DNA from: Actinoplanes aureus
Lineage (GTDB): Bacteria; Actinomycetota; Actinomycetes; Mycobacteriales; Micromonosporaceae
DNA length: 64,000 nt
Assembly: GCF_015704865.1 (NCBI RefSeq)
Contig: NZ_JADQTO010000010.1
Span: 186,001 to 250,000, forward strand
Direction of reading: 5' to 3'
Shown one piece after another: positions 34,558 to 42,081 of the stretch. Below the pieces are notes generated by a model. It did no database searches. It was given only the letters and a program-made list of their open reading frames with translations, and had not been told where the DNA came from. A program made the position numbers and the translations under genes. Position 1 is the first letter of the stretch. Each line of letters starts with the position of its first letter.

Positions 34558-36357
34558 TCAGTTGCGCCAGGTGTCGCTGAGGGTGACGCGACCGCTCGCC
34601 GGGACGGTCGCGGTGCGGTTGGCGCCGGACTCCCAGGTGACGCTGCCGTCGGCGTTCTTGCGGAGGTACTTGTACTGGAAGGCAGTGCCGGCCGGCAGGG
34701 AGACCGTGCCGGTCCAGACCGGGTAGGTGGCCGAGGAGAGCGCCACCGCACTGGCCGGCGCCCAGTTGCCGAGTGCGGCCTGGTTGCCGACGACGAAGAT
34801 GTTCTGCCCGAGGCTGGTCGTGGCGTTGACGCCGAACGACGCGCCGGACGTGGCGCTGCCGGACGGGCTGGGCGACGGCGAGCTGGGCGCCGAGGTGGTC
34901 GGGGTGGTGCCGCTGGCGCCGACGTAGAGGGCGACCGCCTCGCCGGCCGGGATCGTCGCGGTGAACTGGCCGGCCGAGTTGACCGCGTACGTCGTGCCGG
35001 TGCAGCCGCCGCCGCTGGTCGGGTCGCCGTGCTGCACGTCGCAGTAGGTGCCGGCGGGCAGCGAGGTCTGGAAGGTACGGGTCAGCGCGCTGCCCTCGTG
35101 GTTGATCGCCACGTAACCCTTGCTGCCGCGACCGAAGGCGATCTGGTCGGCGCCGTTGGTCCACCAGTTGGTGACCGCGGTGCCGGAGACGGCGTTGCGG
35201 AAGCCGACCATGTTGCCGATCTGCCGCCAGGCGTGCTGGCACTTCCAGCCGTCGGAGTAGCAGGCGTTGACGGCGCCGTTGTTCGGCGGGCCGGCGTCGT
35301 GGTTGCTGAACTCGTAGCCGGAGTTGACGTCCGGCGCCCCGTACGGCCAGGCGAGCGTGAACACCTGCGCCAGCGTGTACGCCGAGCCGTTCTTGTAGTT
35401 GAGCGTGTCGCCGACGCGCTCGGTGTCGTGGTTGTCCACGAACACACCGGCCTGGTTGCTCGGCAGGTAGCCCCACGCGGCGCCGAAGTTCGACAGGTAG
35501 GCGAGGTTCTCGTTGAGGAAGACCCGCTTGAGGTCCCGGGCGAAGCGGAACTCCTGCACGTCGCCGCTGCCGGTGTACTCGGTCGGCTGCACGGCCTCAC
35601 CGGCGCCGAAGATGACCTCGTGCTTCCAGAACGCCCCGGTGTTGGACAGCTTGGACTTGATGCCGGCCAGGTCGGCGGCGGACATGTGCTTGGCCGCGTC
35701 GATCCGGAAGCCGTCCACGCCGAGCGAGGCCAGGTCGTTCATGTACCCGGCGATCCGGCCGCGGACGTAGTCGCTGCCGGTGTTCAGGTCGGAGAGGTTG
35801 ACCAGCTCGCAGTCCTGCACGTTGGAGCGGTTCGTGTAGTCGTTGATCGCCGACCGGCAGGAGTGGAAGTCCTGGTCGGAGTAGAGGCCCGGGTAGTTGT
35901 ACTTCGAGTACGACGTACCGGCGGTGCCGGTGCCCGAGCCGGCGCTCATGTGGTTGATGACGGTGTCGGCGATGACCTTCACACCGGCGGCGTGGCAGGT
36001 GTTGACCATGTTGGCGAACGCCGCGCGGTTACCGAGCCGGCCGCCGATCGTGTACGACACAGGCTGGTACGACGTCCACCACTGGCTGCCCTGAATGTGC
36101 TCCTGCGGCGGTGAGACCTGCACGTATCCGTAACCGAGCGGCCCCAGCTTGGTGGTGCACTCGCGGGCCACCGAGGCGAAGGACCACTCGAACATCACCG
36201 CGGTGACGTCCTTGCCGCCCGGCGGCGCGGCGAAGGCGTCCGGGCCGGTGACGACCGAGGCGACGCCGAAGCCGCCCAGGCCGACGGCGAGGGTGGCCGC
36301 GGCCAGCGCGGTGGTGAGGCGGCTGCGGCGTTTAGGGCGACGGGTGGGCTCGTCCAC
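34558..36357 (-). CDS. Secreted GH13 alpha-amylase with CBM20 starch-binding domain
   Basis: From GTG 36357 (AGGAG six to seven nucleotides upstream) this is a 599-residue exported amylase. A long basic Tat/Sec-type leader (about 1-44, Arg-rich then hydrophobic, ending AFA) is followed by the GH13 barrel with GFRIDAAKH (nucleophile), IFGAGEAV (acid/base) and FVDNHDTER. Then come an all-beta domain C, a Ser/Pro linker (SAPSSPSPSPSG) and a CBM20 (about 505-599: FVVGNQAALGNW, FQYKYLRKNADG). It hydrolyses extracellular starch, and the maltodextrins could feed the uptake operon at 13.5-19.5 kb. An AT-rich leader holds candidate operators. Confidence 0.94.
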   Translation of the reverse strand: MDEPTRRPKRRSRLTTALAAATLAVGLGGFGVASVVTGPDAFAAPPGGKDVTAVMFEWSFASVARECTTKLGPLGYGYVQVSPPQEHIQGSQWWTSYQPVSYTIGGRLGNRAAFANMVNTCHAAGVKVIADTVINHMSAGSGTGTAGTSYSKYNYPGLYSDQDFHSCRSAINDYTNRSNVQDCELVNLSDLNTGSDYVRGRIAGYMNDLASLGVDGFRIDAAKHMSAADLAGIKSKLSNTGAFWKHEVIFGAGEAVQPTEYTGSGDVQEFRFARDLKRVFLNENLAYLSNFGAAWGYLPSNQAGVFVDNHDTERVGDTLNYKNGSAYTLAQVFTLAWPYGAPDVNSGYEFSNHDAGPPNNGAVNACYSDGWKCQHAWRQIGNMVGFRNAVSGTAVTNWWTNGADQIAFGRGSKGYVAINHEGSALTRTFQTSLPAGTYCDVQHGDPTSGGGCTGTTYAVNSAGQFTATIPAGEAVALYVGASGTTPTTSAPSSPSPSPSGSATSGASFGVNATTSLGQNIFVVGNQAALGNWAPASAVALSSATYPVWTGTVSLPAGTAFQYKYLRKNADGSVTWESGANRTATVPASGRVTLSDTWRN

Positions 36358-36435
36358 AACGATCTCCTGACGGGGAAGGGATCCGCGGGGCGGGTTCAGG
36401 AGCCGTCGGACAACGGGGAAACGACTCCTGAACCT

Positions 36436-36480
36436 TCTTGCAGCAACATGCATGAAACTTTCTGAAAATCTTTGCGACAA
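36436..36480 (-). promoter_or_regulatory. AT-rich control region of the amylase gene
   Basis: This 45-nt stretch stands out in the GC-rich background. It contains CTTGCAGCAA (36437-36446) and GAAACTTTC (36454-36462). GAAAGTTTC/GAAACTTTC is also the core of the box in front of the GH115 gene, and TTGCA motifs recall MalR-type amylase control sites. The assignment is inferred. Confidence 0.45.
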
Positions 36481-36526
36481 ACATAGGTATGCCCCGATGG
36501 CCCGTCAAGAGCGTCCATGCATTGCG

Positions 36527-37948
36527 TCAAACCAGACGGCGAATCTCCCCGTACGCCCGGTAGAAGCCGCCCCGGCTCGCCTCGCGCAGCCCGGTCACCA
36601 CATATCGGCTGCCCGGTTCCCGGATCCCCTTGGGGAACTGCACTTGCCAGTCGGTGTGGTAGCCGGACGACACCACCCGGATCCGCAGCCGGCCGCCCAC
36701 CTCGACGCACTCGACCACCACCCCGCCGGTCACGTCGTGGACGATCTCGACCGTGGTGGACGGGACGACCGCGGCCATCCGCGGCGGCGCCTTCACGTCG
36801 ATCACCTCGGGGACCTCGCCGCTCACCGCCGACCGGATCGCGGCCTCGCTCGCGTCGATGCAGGCCAGCGAGCCGTCCGTGGTGACGATGTAGAGGCGCT
36901 CGTCGCGGTACTGCATGGAGTAGGCGGAGCCGCAGCCGGTGCCCAGCTTCCACAGCCGGGTTCCGTCCGTGTCGAAGCAGTAGATCGACGACGCGCTGTC
37001 GCCGGCGAACACATACCGCCCGTCCTCGGCGGTGGCGCAGGAGAACACCGGGCCGTCGCACTGGTACGTCTGCCGCAGCGAGCCGTCCTTGCCCAGCTCG
37101 ACCACCTGCCGGGTGGAGGTGCCGGCGTAGAGCGTGGACCGCTCCTGCCAGCCGAAGAGAACCGGCCCGGTCTTGGTGTGCCACAGCTCGCGCCCGGTGC
37201 GCCAGTCGTAGCTGGTGATCCCGGCCCGGTTGCCGTGGTGCACGGCGGAGTCGTCGCAGCGCACCATCCAGGCCGCCGCGCCCCGGCCGGGCCGCTGCCA
37301 CAGGAACTCGTCCTCGTGGTCGATGGCGGAGATCCCGCCGCTCGCGTCGGAGACGCCCAGCACCCCGTCGTGGATGTCGAGCCAGTAGATGTCGATCTCC
37401 GGAGCGATCCGGTACGCCAGCCGCGGCACCTTGCCGGTCAGGTCGTAGACGTTGCCGTCGTCGCAGCCCGCGTAGATCCACTCGTCGTCGGCGACGATGC
37501 ACTTGACGCCGTCCGGGAGCTGGAACTGCTGGAGCACCTGTGCGTCGTGGCTGAGCGTTGTGATCCGGCCGCTCTCGTTGCCGACCATGCACATGTCGTC
37601 GTCGACGAAGATGCCGAACGCCGGGCTGCCCGACGCGTATCGCCACAGCAGCGGCGCCCGGGTCGCGGTCGAGCGGGTGCTGACGATCTCCCGGCGGGAC
37701 ACCGCACGCTTCTGCCGTCCACCCGGGACGGCCGGCGCGTACCCCTTGCGGACCTTTTCCCCGATCTTCTTCGCGGCCTCCGACTTCGCCTTGTCGGTGG
37801 TGGTGAAGGAGGACTTCTTCAGCTGGCCCCGGTCGCCGATCCGCCCGTAGCGGACGGTCAGCTCCGTGCCGTCGACGGTCACCTCGTAGAACTTGTGCGC
37901 GCTCCCGCTGTCTTCGGAGAGCTCGAGATATGTGACGTCGGACGGCAT
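36527..37948 (-). CDS. WGR-domain protein with beta-propeller
   Basis: This 473-residue cytoplasmic protein opens with a WGR domain (1-75: FYEVTVDGTELTVRYGRIGDRGQ), then has about six or seven blade-like repeats at 100-370 (for example CIVADDEWIYAGCDDGNVYDL and ISAIDHEDEFLWQR) and a distinct 90-residue C-terminal domain (about 380-473). WGR domains occur in poly-ADP-ribose polymerases and MolR-type regulators and bind nucleic acid or protein; the propeller resembles PQQ/WD40 folds. No catalytic motif is visible, so I suggest a scaffold or sensor. AAGGTGG precedes the ATG. Confidence 0.78.
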   Translation of the reverse strand: MPSDVTYLELSEDSGSAHKFYEVTVDGTELTVRYGRIGDRGQLKKSSFTTTDKAKSEAAKKIGEKVRKGYAPAVPGGRQKRAVSRREIVSTRSTATRAPLLWRYASGSPAFGIFVDDDMCMVGNESGRITTLSHDAQVLQQFQLPDGVKCIVADDEWIYAGCDDGNVYDLTGKVPRLAYRIAPEIDIYWLDIHDGVLGVSDASGGISAIDHEDEFLWQRPGRGAAAWMVRCDDSAVHHGNRAGITSYDWRTGRELWHTKTGPVLFGWQERSTLYAGTSTRQVVELGKDGSLRQTYQCDGPVFSCATAEDGRYVFAGDSASSIYCFDTDGTRLWKLGTGCGSAYSMQYRDERLYIVTTDGSLACIDASEAAIRSAVSGEVPEVIDVKAPPRMAAVVPSTTVEIVHDVTGGVVVECVEVGGRLRIRVVSSGYHTDWQVQFPKGIREPGSRYVVTGLREASRGGFYRAYGEIRRLV

Positions 37949-38016
37949 CGGGGGCCACCTTTCGGCGAGGGGTGTCGATTGCCCGGAACCGTAGCGGCGG
38001 GGTCCGACACTTTTCG

Positions 38017-38047
38017 TTGACCTCAAGTGCGGTTGAGGTCTTAGGTT
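38017..38047 (+). promoter_or_regulatory. SoxR/MerR-type promoter of the flavin reductase - Ni-SOD operon
   Basis: A -35 TTGACC (38017-38022) and -10 TAGGTT (38042-38047) are separated by 19 bp. The spacer carries an inverted repeat with arms GACCTCAA and TTGAGGTC (38019-38040). Long spacers with dyads are the signature of MerR-family activators, and CCTCAAG/TTGAGG resembles SoxR boxes. The GTG of the flavin reductase lies 6 nt after the -10, so the transcript is leaderless or nearly so. Confidence 0.75.
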
Positions 38048-38053
38048 TGCCGC

Positions 38054-38554
38054 GTGCTGAGCCACACCGAGATCACCGATCGGTTCCGGACCGCCTTCCG
38101 CCGCCACCCGACCGGCGTCGCGATCATCTCCGCGATGGCTCCGGACGGGCCGGTCGGGCTTACCGCATCGAGCGTGGCGTCGGTGTCGGTCGCCCCGCCC
38201 GCGCTGTCGTTCTCGGTGCTGGATACCCGGTCCGCCCGGGCGATCCTCGAGGCGCCGAGCTTCGTGGTCAATCTGCTCGGTGCCGGGCACGCCCGGCTGG
38301 CGGACGACTTCGCCCGGACCGGTCGCCCGCGCTTCACCCCCGACCAGGGGTGGGACGTGTCGCCGACCGGCGAGCCGATCCTGGCCGGCGCCGTGGCGTC
38401 CCTGCGCGGCACGCCGCTGCACCTGGTCCCGGTCGGCGAGTCGACCGTCGTCGTCGCGGTCGTGCTCGAGGTCCTGCTCGGCCCGTGCGACGGCCGGCTG
38501 GTCTACCAGGACCGCGAATTCATCACCTATCCCGAAGGAATCCGAGACACATGA
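38054..38554 (+). CDS. Flavin reductase family protein (FMN-binding split barrel)
   Basis: This 166-residue protein has the FMN-reductase split-barrel pattern: FRTAFRRHPTGVAIISAMAPDGPVGLTASSVASVSVAPPALSFSV, then FVVNLLGAGHARLADDFA. Relatives reduce free FMN with NAD(P)H, often for an oxygenase. Here no oxygenase follows; instead the nickel superoxide dismutase gene starts inside its stop (ATGA). It is preceded by a SoxR-like promoter, consistent with a role in redox stress. Confidence 0.88.
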   Translation: MLSHTEITDRFRTAFRRHPTGVAIISAMAPDGPVGLTASSVASVSVAPPALSFSVLDTRSARAILEAPSFVVNLLGAGHARLADDFARTGRPRFTPDQGWDVSPTGEPILAGAVASLRGTPLHLVPVGESTVVVAVVLEVLLGPCDGRLVYQDREFITYPEGIRDT

Positions 38555-38955
38555 ATCTGCGACGCTTCCGCACCCCGCGCACCGTGGTGAGCGCACACTG
38601 CGACCTGCCGTGCGGCGTCTACGACCCGGCCCAGGCGCGGATCGAGGCCGAATCGGTCAAAGCCGTCTGCGAGAAGTACCAGGCCAGCGACGACCCGGAG
38701 TTCCGTACCCGCGCTCTGATCATCAAGGAGCAGCGGGCCGAGCTGGTCAAGCACCACCTCTGGGTGCTGTGGACTGACTACTTCAAGGCGCCGCACTTCG
38801 AGAAGTACCCGCAGCTGCACACCCTGTTCAACGAGGCCACCAAACTGGCCGGCGCGGGCGGTGCGAAGGGCTCGGCGGACCCGGAGGTCGCCGACCGGCT
38901 GCTCGCGAAGATCGCCGAGATCTCGGACATCTTCTGGGAGACCAAGAAGGCCTGA
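38551..38955 (+). CDS. sodN: Nickel superoxide dismutase precursor
   Basis: This 134-residue protein carries the Ni-hook HCDLPCGVYDPAQARIEAES. Cleavage before His16 would leave the mature His1-Cys2-Asp3-Leu4-Pro5-Cys6 nickel site; the 15-residue leader MNLRRFRTPRTVVSA matches the short propeptides of the family. The rest forms the expected four-helix bundle (RALIIKEQRAELVKHHLWVLWTDYFK). The mature enzyme dismutates cytoplasmic superoxide as a hexamer. The maturation peptidase gene sodX, often adjacent, is not seen here; the coupled upstream gene is a flavin reductase. Confidence 0.97.
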   Translation: MNLRRFRTPRTVVSAHCDLPCGVYDPAQARIEAESVKAVCEKYQASDDPEFRTRALIIKEQRAELVKHHLWVLWTDYFKAPHFEKYPQLHTLFNEATKLAGAGGAKGSADPEVADRLLAKIAEISDIFWETKKA

Positions 38956-38959
38956 TCGG

Positions 38960-39940
38960 TCAGGGGCGCAGGGCCAGCTTGCCGGTGGTGGATCCGGCCT
39001 CCAACTCGGCCAGCACCTTCGGACCGTCGGCCAGGTCGTACATCGCCGGGCGGCCGGGGACGTGGACCCTGGCCGCCCGCAAGGACACCAACTCGGCCCG
39101 CAGTTCGGCGAACATCTCCGGCGCCTCCCGTGCGAGCGTGCCGATGTGCAGGCCGATCACCTGGACCGGATGGTCGAAGACCAGATCCCGGCTGGTGATC
39201 GCGGCAGCCCCGCCGGCGAATCCGTAGACCACGACCCGGCCGGTGACCCGGCGGGTCGCGGCGAGGGTGGCGGCAAAGGCGCCGCCACCCGCTGACTCCA
39301 GCACCAGATCGGCGCCGGCGCCGCCGGTCAGCCGCAGCACCTGCGCGGCCAGGCCGGCGGCGCCGCGCTCCAGCACGTGGTCGGCGCCGAGGCCGCGCAC
39401 CGTCGCGTGCTTGCCCGCCGACGTCACGGCGATCACCGTCGCGCCGTAGTGCTTCGCCATCCTGACCGCGGCCTGACCGACCCCGCCCGCCGCGGCATGG
39501 ATCAGCACGTTCTCGCCGGGCGCCACCCGGCCCAACGGCTTCAGCGCGGCCAGGGCGGTGGCCCAGTTGAGGACCAGACCGAGGGCCTGCTCATCCGCCC
39601 AGCCCGCCGGCACGGAGATCGCCTCGGCCGCGGGCATCGTCATGTACTCCGCGAACGCGCCGTGGCCGGTGCCGACGACGGCGGTGCCGATCCGCGGGCC
39701 GGTGACTCCGGGACCGAGCGCCACCACCCGGCCGGCGGCCTCGAAACCCGCCAGGTACGGGGCGGACGGCCCACCGGCGTACGTGCCACGGGTCTGCATG
39801 ACGTCCGCGAAGTTGATCCCGGCCGCGGTGACCCGGACGAGCAGCTCGCCCGGGCCGGGCACCGGGACCGGGGTGTCGATCAGTCGCAGGTCGCCGGGAC
39901 CGTCGAGGGTGGTCTGCTGAAGCGCGCGCATCATCGCCAT
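38960..39940 (-). CDS. NADPH:quinone oxidoreductase, zinc-independent MDR family
   Basis: This 326-residue enzyme has the QOR-type GroES-like N-terminal half (AAGINFADVMQTRGTY) and an NADPH Rossmann domain (VLIHAAAGGVGQAAVRMAK, VIAVTSAGKHA). The Cys/His zinc ligands of alcohol dehydrogenases are absent. It probably reduces quinones or enones with NADPH. The MerR regulator gene lies 35 nt upstream on the same strand, and the promoter between them has a MerR-type dyad. Confidence 0.92.
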   Translation of the reverse strand: MAMMRALQQTTLDGPGDLRLIDTPVPVPGPGELLVRVTAAGINFADVMQTRGTYAGGPSAPYLAGFEAAGRVVALGPGVTGPRIGTAVVGTGHGAFAEYMTMPAAEAISVPAGWADEQALGLVLNWATALAALKPLGRVAPGENVLIHAAAGGVGQAAVRMAKHYGATVIAVTSAGKHATVRGLGADHVLERGAAGLAAQVLRLTGGAGADLVLESAGGGAFAATLAATRRVTGRVVVYGFAGGAAAITSRDLVFDHPVQVIGLHIGTLAREAPEMFAELRAELVSLRAARVHVPGRPAMYDLADGPKVLAELEAGSTTGKLALRP

Positions 39941-39949
39941 GCCGGGACG

Positions 39950-39979
39950 CTAGAACGCTGACGCTTACGTCAGGGTCAA
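39950..39979 (-). promoter_or_regulatory. MerR-type promoter of the quinone oxidoreductase gene
   Basis: On the minus strand, -35 TTGACC (39979-39974) overlaps the MerR stop codon, an inverted repeat CTGACG-taag-CGTCAG (39973-39958) fills the spacer, and a -10-like TTCTAG (39955-39950) follows 18 nt after the -35. The gene starts about 10 nt later. This is the classic geometry for MerR activation by DNA untwisting. Confidence 0.75.
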
Positions 39980-40338
39980 GCGCGATCCCGGGCGGCCCGC
40001 AGATAGGCCTCGAGCGCGTCACGGTTGCGGGTCAGGCAGACGATGCGGCCGTCGAGCTGCGCACGCTGCCGGGCCACCTCATCGATCAGGTACGCGCACG
40101 GCTCCCGCGGCAGCACCTCGGACGGCCCGTCCAGGTAGGGCAGGATCTCCCGGATGAGCCGGGTGGGCAGACCGTTCTCGATCATGCCGCGGATCTGCCG
40201 GACGGCGTCGACGGCGTCCTCGCCGTACTCCCGGTAGTTGTTGCCGCCGCGGGTCGACCGGATCAGGCCCTCCTGCTCGTAGTGCCGCAACGCCCGCACG
40301 CTCGCCCCGGTCAGCCGGGACAGCTCGCCGATCCTCAT
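39976..40338 (-). CDS. MerR-family transcriptional regulator
   Basis: This 120-residue protein has the winged helix of the family (MRIGELSRLTGASVRALRHYEQEGLIRSTRGGNNYREY), a dimerisation helix (about 75-100) and no effector-binding Cys cluster. ATG 40338 follows GGAGGTGGGTG. It probably activates the quinone oxidoreductase gene directly downstream. Its C-terminal half has two scattered Cys (EPCAYL and IVCLTR) that could respond to electrophiles, but this is inference. Confidence 0.9.
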   Translation of the reverse strand: MRIGELSRLTGASVRALRHYEQEGLIRSTRGGNNYREYGEDAVDAVRQIRGMIENGLPTRLIREILPYLDGPSEVLPREPCAYLIDEVARQRAQLDGRIVCLTRNRDALEAYLRAARDRA

Positions 40339-40426
40339 CACCCACCTCCGGCCGAAGCGTTCCACGCGGATCGCCTGTCGTCCATGCGGTCACCGCGGCA
40401 GCCACGTGGATCGGCGTGATCTCCAG

Positions 40427-40432
40427 TACCGT
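40427..40432 (+). promoter_or_regulatory. -10 box for a leaderless histidine-kinase transcript
   Basis: TACCGT lies 6 nt before GTG 40439, with no ribosome site nearer. This supports GTG 40439 over the upstream GTG 40406 as start of the kinase gene. Confidence 0.5.
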
Positions 40433-40438
40433 GCGGAG

Positions 40439-41974
40439 GTGACCTTGAACCCGGCCGGGCGGTGGACGACGCAGCGCTGGTTCGCCTTCGTGCTGGTGGG
40501 GATGGCGGTGCTGATCGTCGGTGGTACGGCGCTCGGCGCGCGAGCGCTGGCACACACCACGGCGGTGTCGAACCGGCTCAGCGACCACATCTCCCCGGCA
40601 CGCACCACCGTGGTGCAGCTCGACGTGGCCCTGCTGGACCAGGCCACCGGCGTCCGTGGATATCTGCTCAGCGGTCAGGACGCGCTGCTCGAGCCCTATC
40701 CGCGGGGCGTGGCGGCGGAACGGGCGGCGGCCGGCCGGCTGCGCGAGCTGCTCGCCGGCGAGCCGGCGCTGCTGGCCGAGCTCACCGAGGTGGAGACGCT
40801 TGCCGCACGGTGGCGCGCCGATGGCGCCGACCCGCTGGTCGAGAACCGCCGGCGGACCGGGACGACGCCGGAGGCGAGCGCCGACACCGCGTTCGAGACG
40901 GTCCGCCGCCAGGTCGCCGCCCTGGACGAGCGACTGATCGCCGAGCGAGAGGCGGGGCGTGCGGCGCTCGACCGCTCCCGCCGGGTCCGCAACACCGTCT
41001 TCGTCGGCCTGGCCGTGCTGCTGCTCGCCGCGATCGCGTCGATCGCCGTGCTGCTGCGGGTGGTCGTCCTGCGTCCGTTGGGTCAGCTCGGCGACGCGGT
41101 CCGCCGAGTCGCCGCCGGCGACTTCGAGCACCGGTTCTCCCCGCGCGGGCCCGCTGACCTGGTCGACCTCGGGCGGGACGTGGAGGCGATGCGCGGCCGG
41201 CTCGTCGACGCGCTGGTCGAAAGCCGGCAGGCGCACGAGGAGTTGCGCCGCTCCAACGCGGACCTGGAGCAGTTCGCCTACGTCGCCTCGCACGACCTCC
41301 AGGAGCCGCTGCGCAAGGTGGCGTCGTTCTGCCAGATGCTGCAACGCCGCTACGCGGACGCGCTGGACGAACGCGCCCAGCAGTACATCGGCTTCGCGGT
41401 GGACGGCGCGACCCGGATGCAGCGACTGATCAACGACCTGCTCGCGTTCTCCCGGATCGGGCGGGTCTACGACGGCAACCGCCCGGTCGACCTGAACGAC
41501 GTGCTGGACCAGGTGGAGCAGATCCTCGCGGCACGCGTCGACGAGACCGGCGCGCGCATCGTGCGGCCACCGCTGCCGACCGTGCCCGGCGACGCGACGC
41601 TGCTGACCATGCTGTGGCAGAACCTGCTCAGCAACGCCCTGAAGTTCCATCACCCGGACCGCCCGCCGCAGGTGGAGATCACCGCCACCGATACCGGCGG
41701 GATCTGGACGTTCACGGTCCGGGACAACGGCATCGGCATCGACCCTCAGTTCGCCGACAAGATCTTCGTCATCTTCCAGCGCCTGCACTCCCGCGAGGAG
41801 TACAGCGGCACCGGCATCGGGTTGGCCATCTGCAAGCGGGTCGTCGAGTACCACGGCGGCACCATCGAGCTGGACCGCACGTACACCGGCGGCGCCGGCC
41901 TGACCTTCACCCTGCCGGCCCTGACGCCGGCCGAGCCGCCGGCGTCCCTCGCGGAGTCCGCGCCCGCGGCCTGA
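40439..41974 (+). CDS. Orphan sensor histidine kinase, CHASE3-HAMP-HisKA-HATPase
   Basis: This 511-residue membrane kinase has a first helix (about 12-38), an extracellular CHASE3-like helical sensor (about 40-185: LDVALLDQATGVRGYLLSGQDALLEPY), a second helix (about 190-215), HAMP, a HisKA domain with EQFAYVASHDLQEPLRKVASF (phospho-His) and HATPase with NLLSNALKF, VRDNGIGI and GTGIGLAICKRVVEYHGG. This resembles bacteriophytochrome-like kinases. No response regulator is adjacent, so its partner is elsewhere. The Ala/Pro-rich tail is probably disordered. Confidence 0.92.
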   Translation: MTLNPAGRWTTQRWFAFVLVGMAVLIVGGTALGARALAHTTAVSNRLSDHISPARTTVVQLDVALLDQATGVRGYLLSGQDALLEPYPRGVAAERAAAGRLRELLAGEPALLAELTEVETLAARWRADGADPLVENRRRTGTTPEASADTAFETVRRQVAALDERLIAEREAGRAALDRSRRVRNTVFVGLAVLLLAAIASIAVLLRVVVLRPLGQLGDAVRRVAAGDFEHRFSPRGPADLVDLGRDVEAMRGRLVDALVESRQAHEELRRSNADLEQFAYVASHDLQEPLRKVASFCQMLQRRYADALDERAQQYIGFAVDGATRMQRLINDLLAFSRIGRVYDGNRPVDLNDVLDQVEQILAARVDETGARIVRPPLPTVPGDATLLTMLWQNLLSNALKFHHPDRPPQVEITATDTGGIWTFTVRDNGIGIDPQFADKIFVIFQRLHSREEYSGTGIGLAICKRVVEYHGGTIELDRTYTGGAGLTFTLPALTPAEPPASLAESAPAA

Positions 41975-42081
41975 ACCGCCCGCCCGGGCCCGGCGGCCGC
42001 GCTGGGGCCCGGATGGGCACCCGGCTCGTGTGGCCGGGCGGGACGGTCCGGATCCGGCGGGGCGGCCGGCGACGCGTACCC

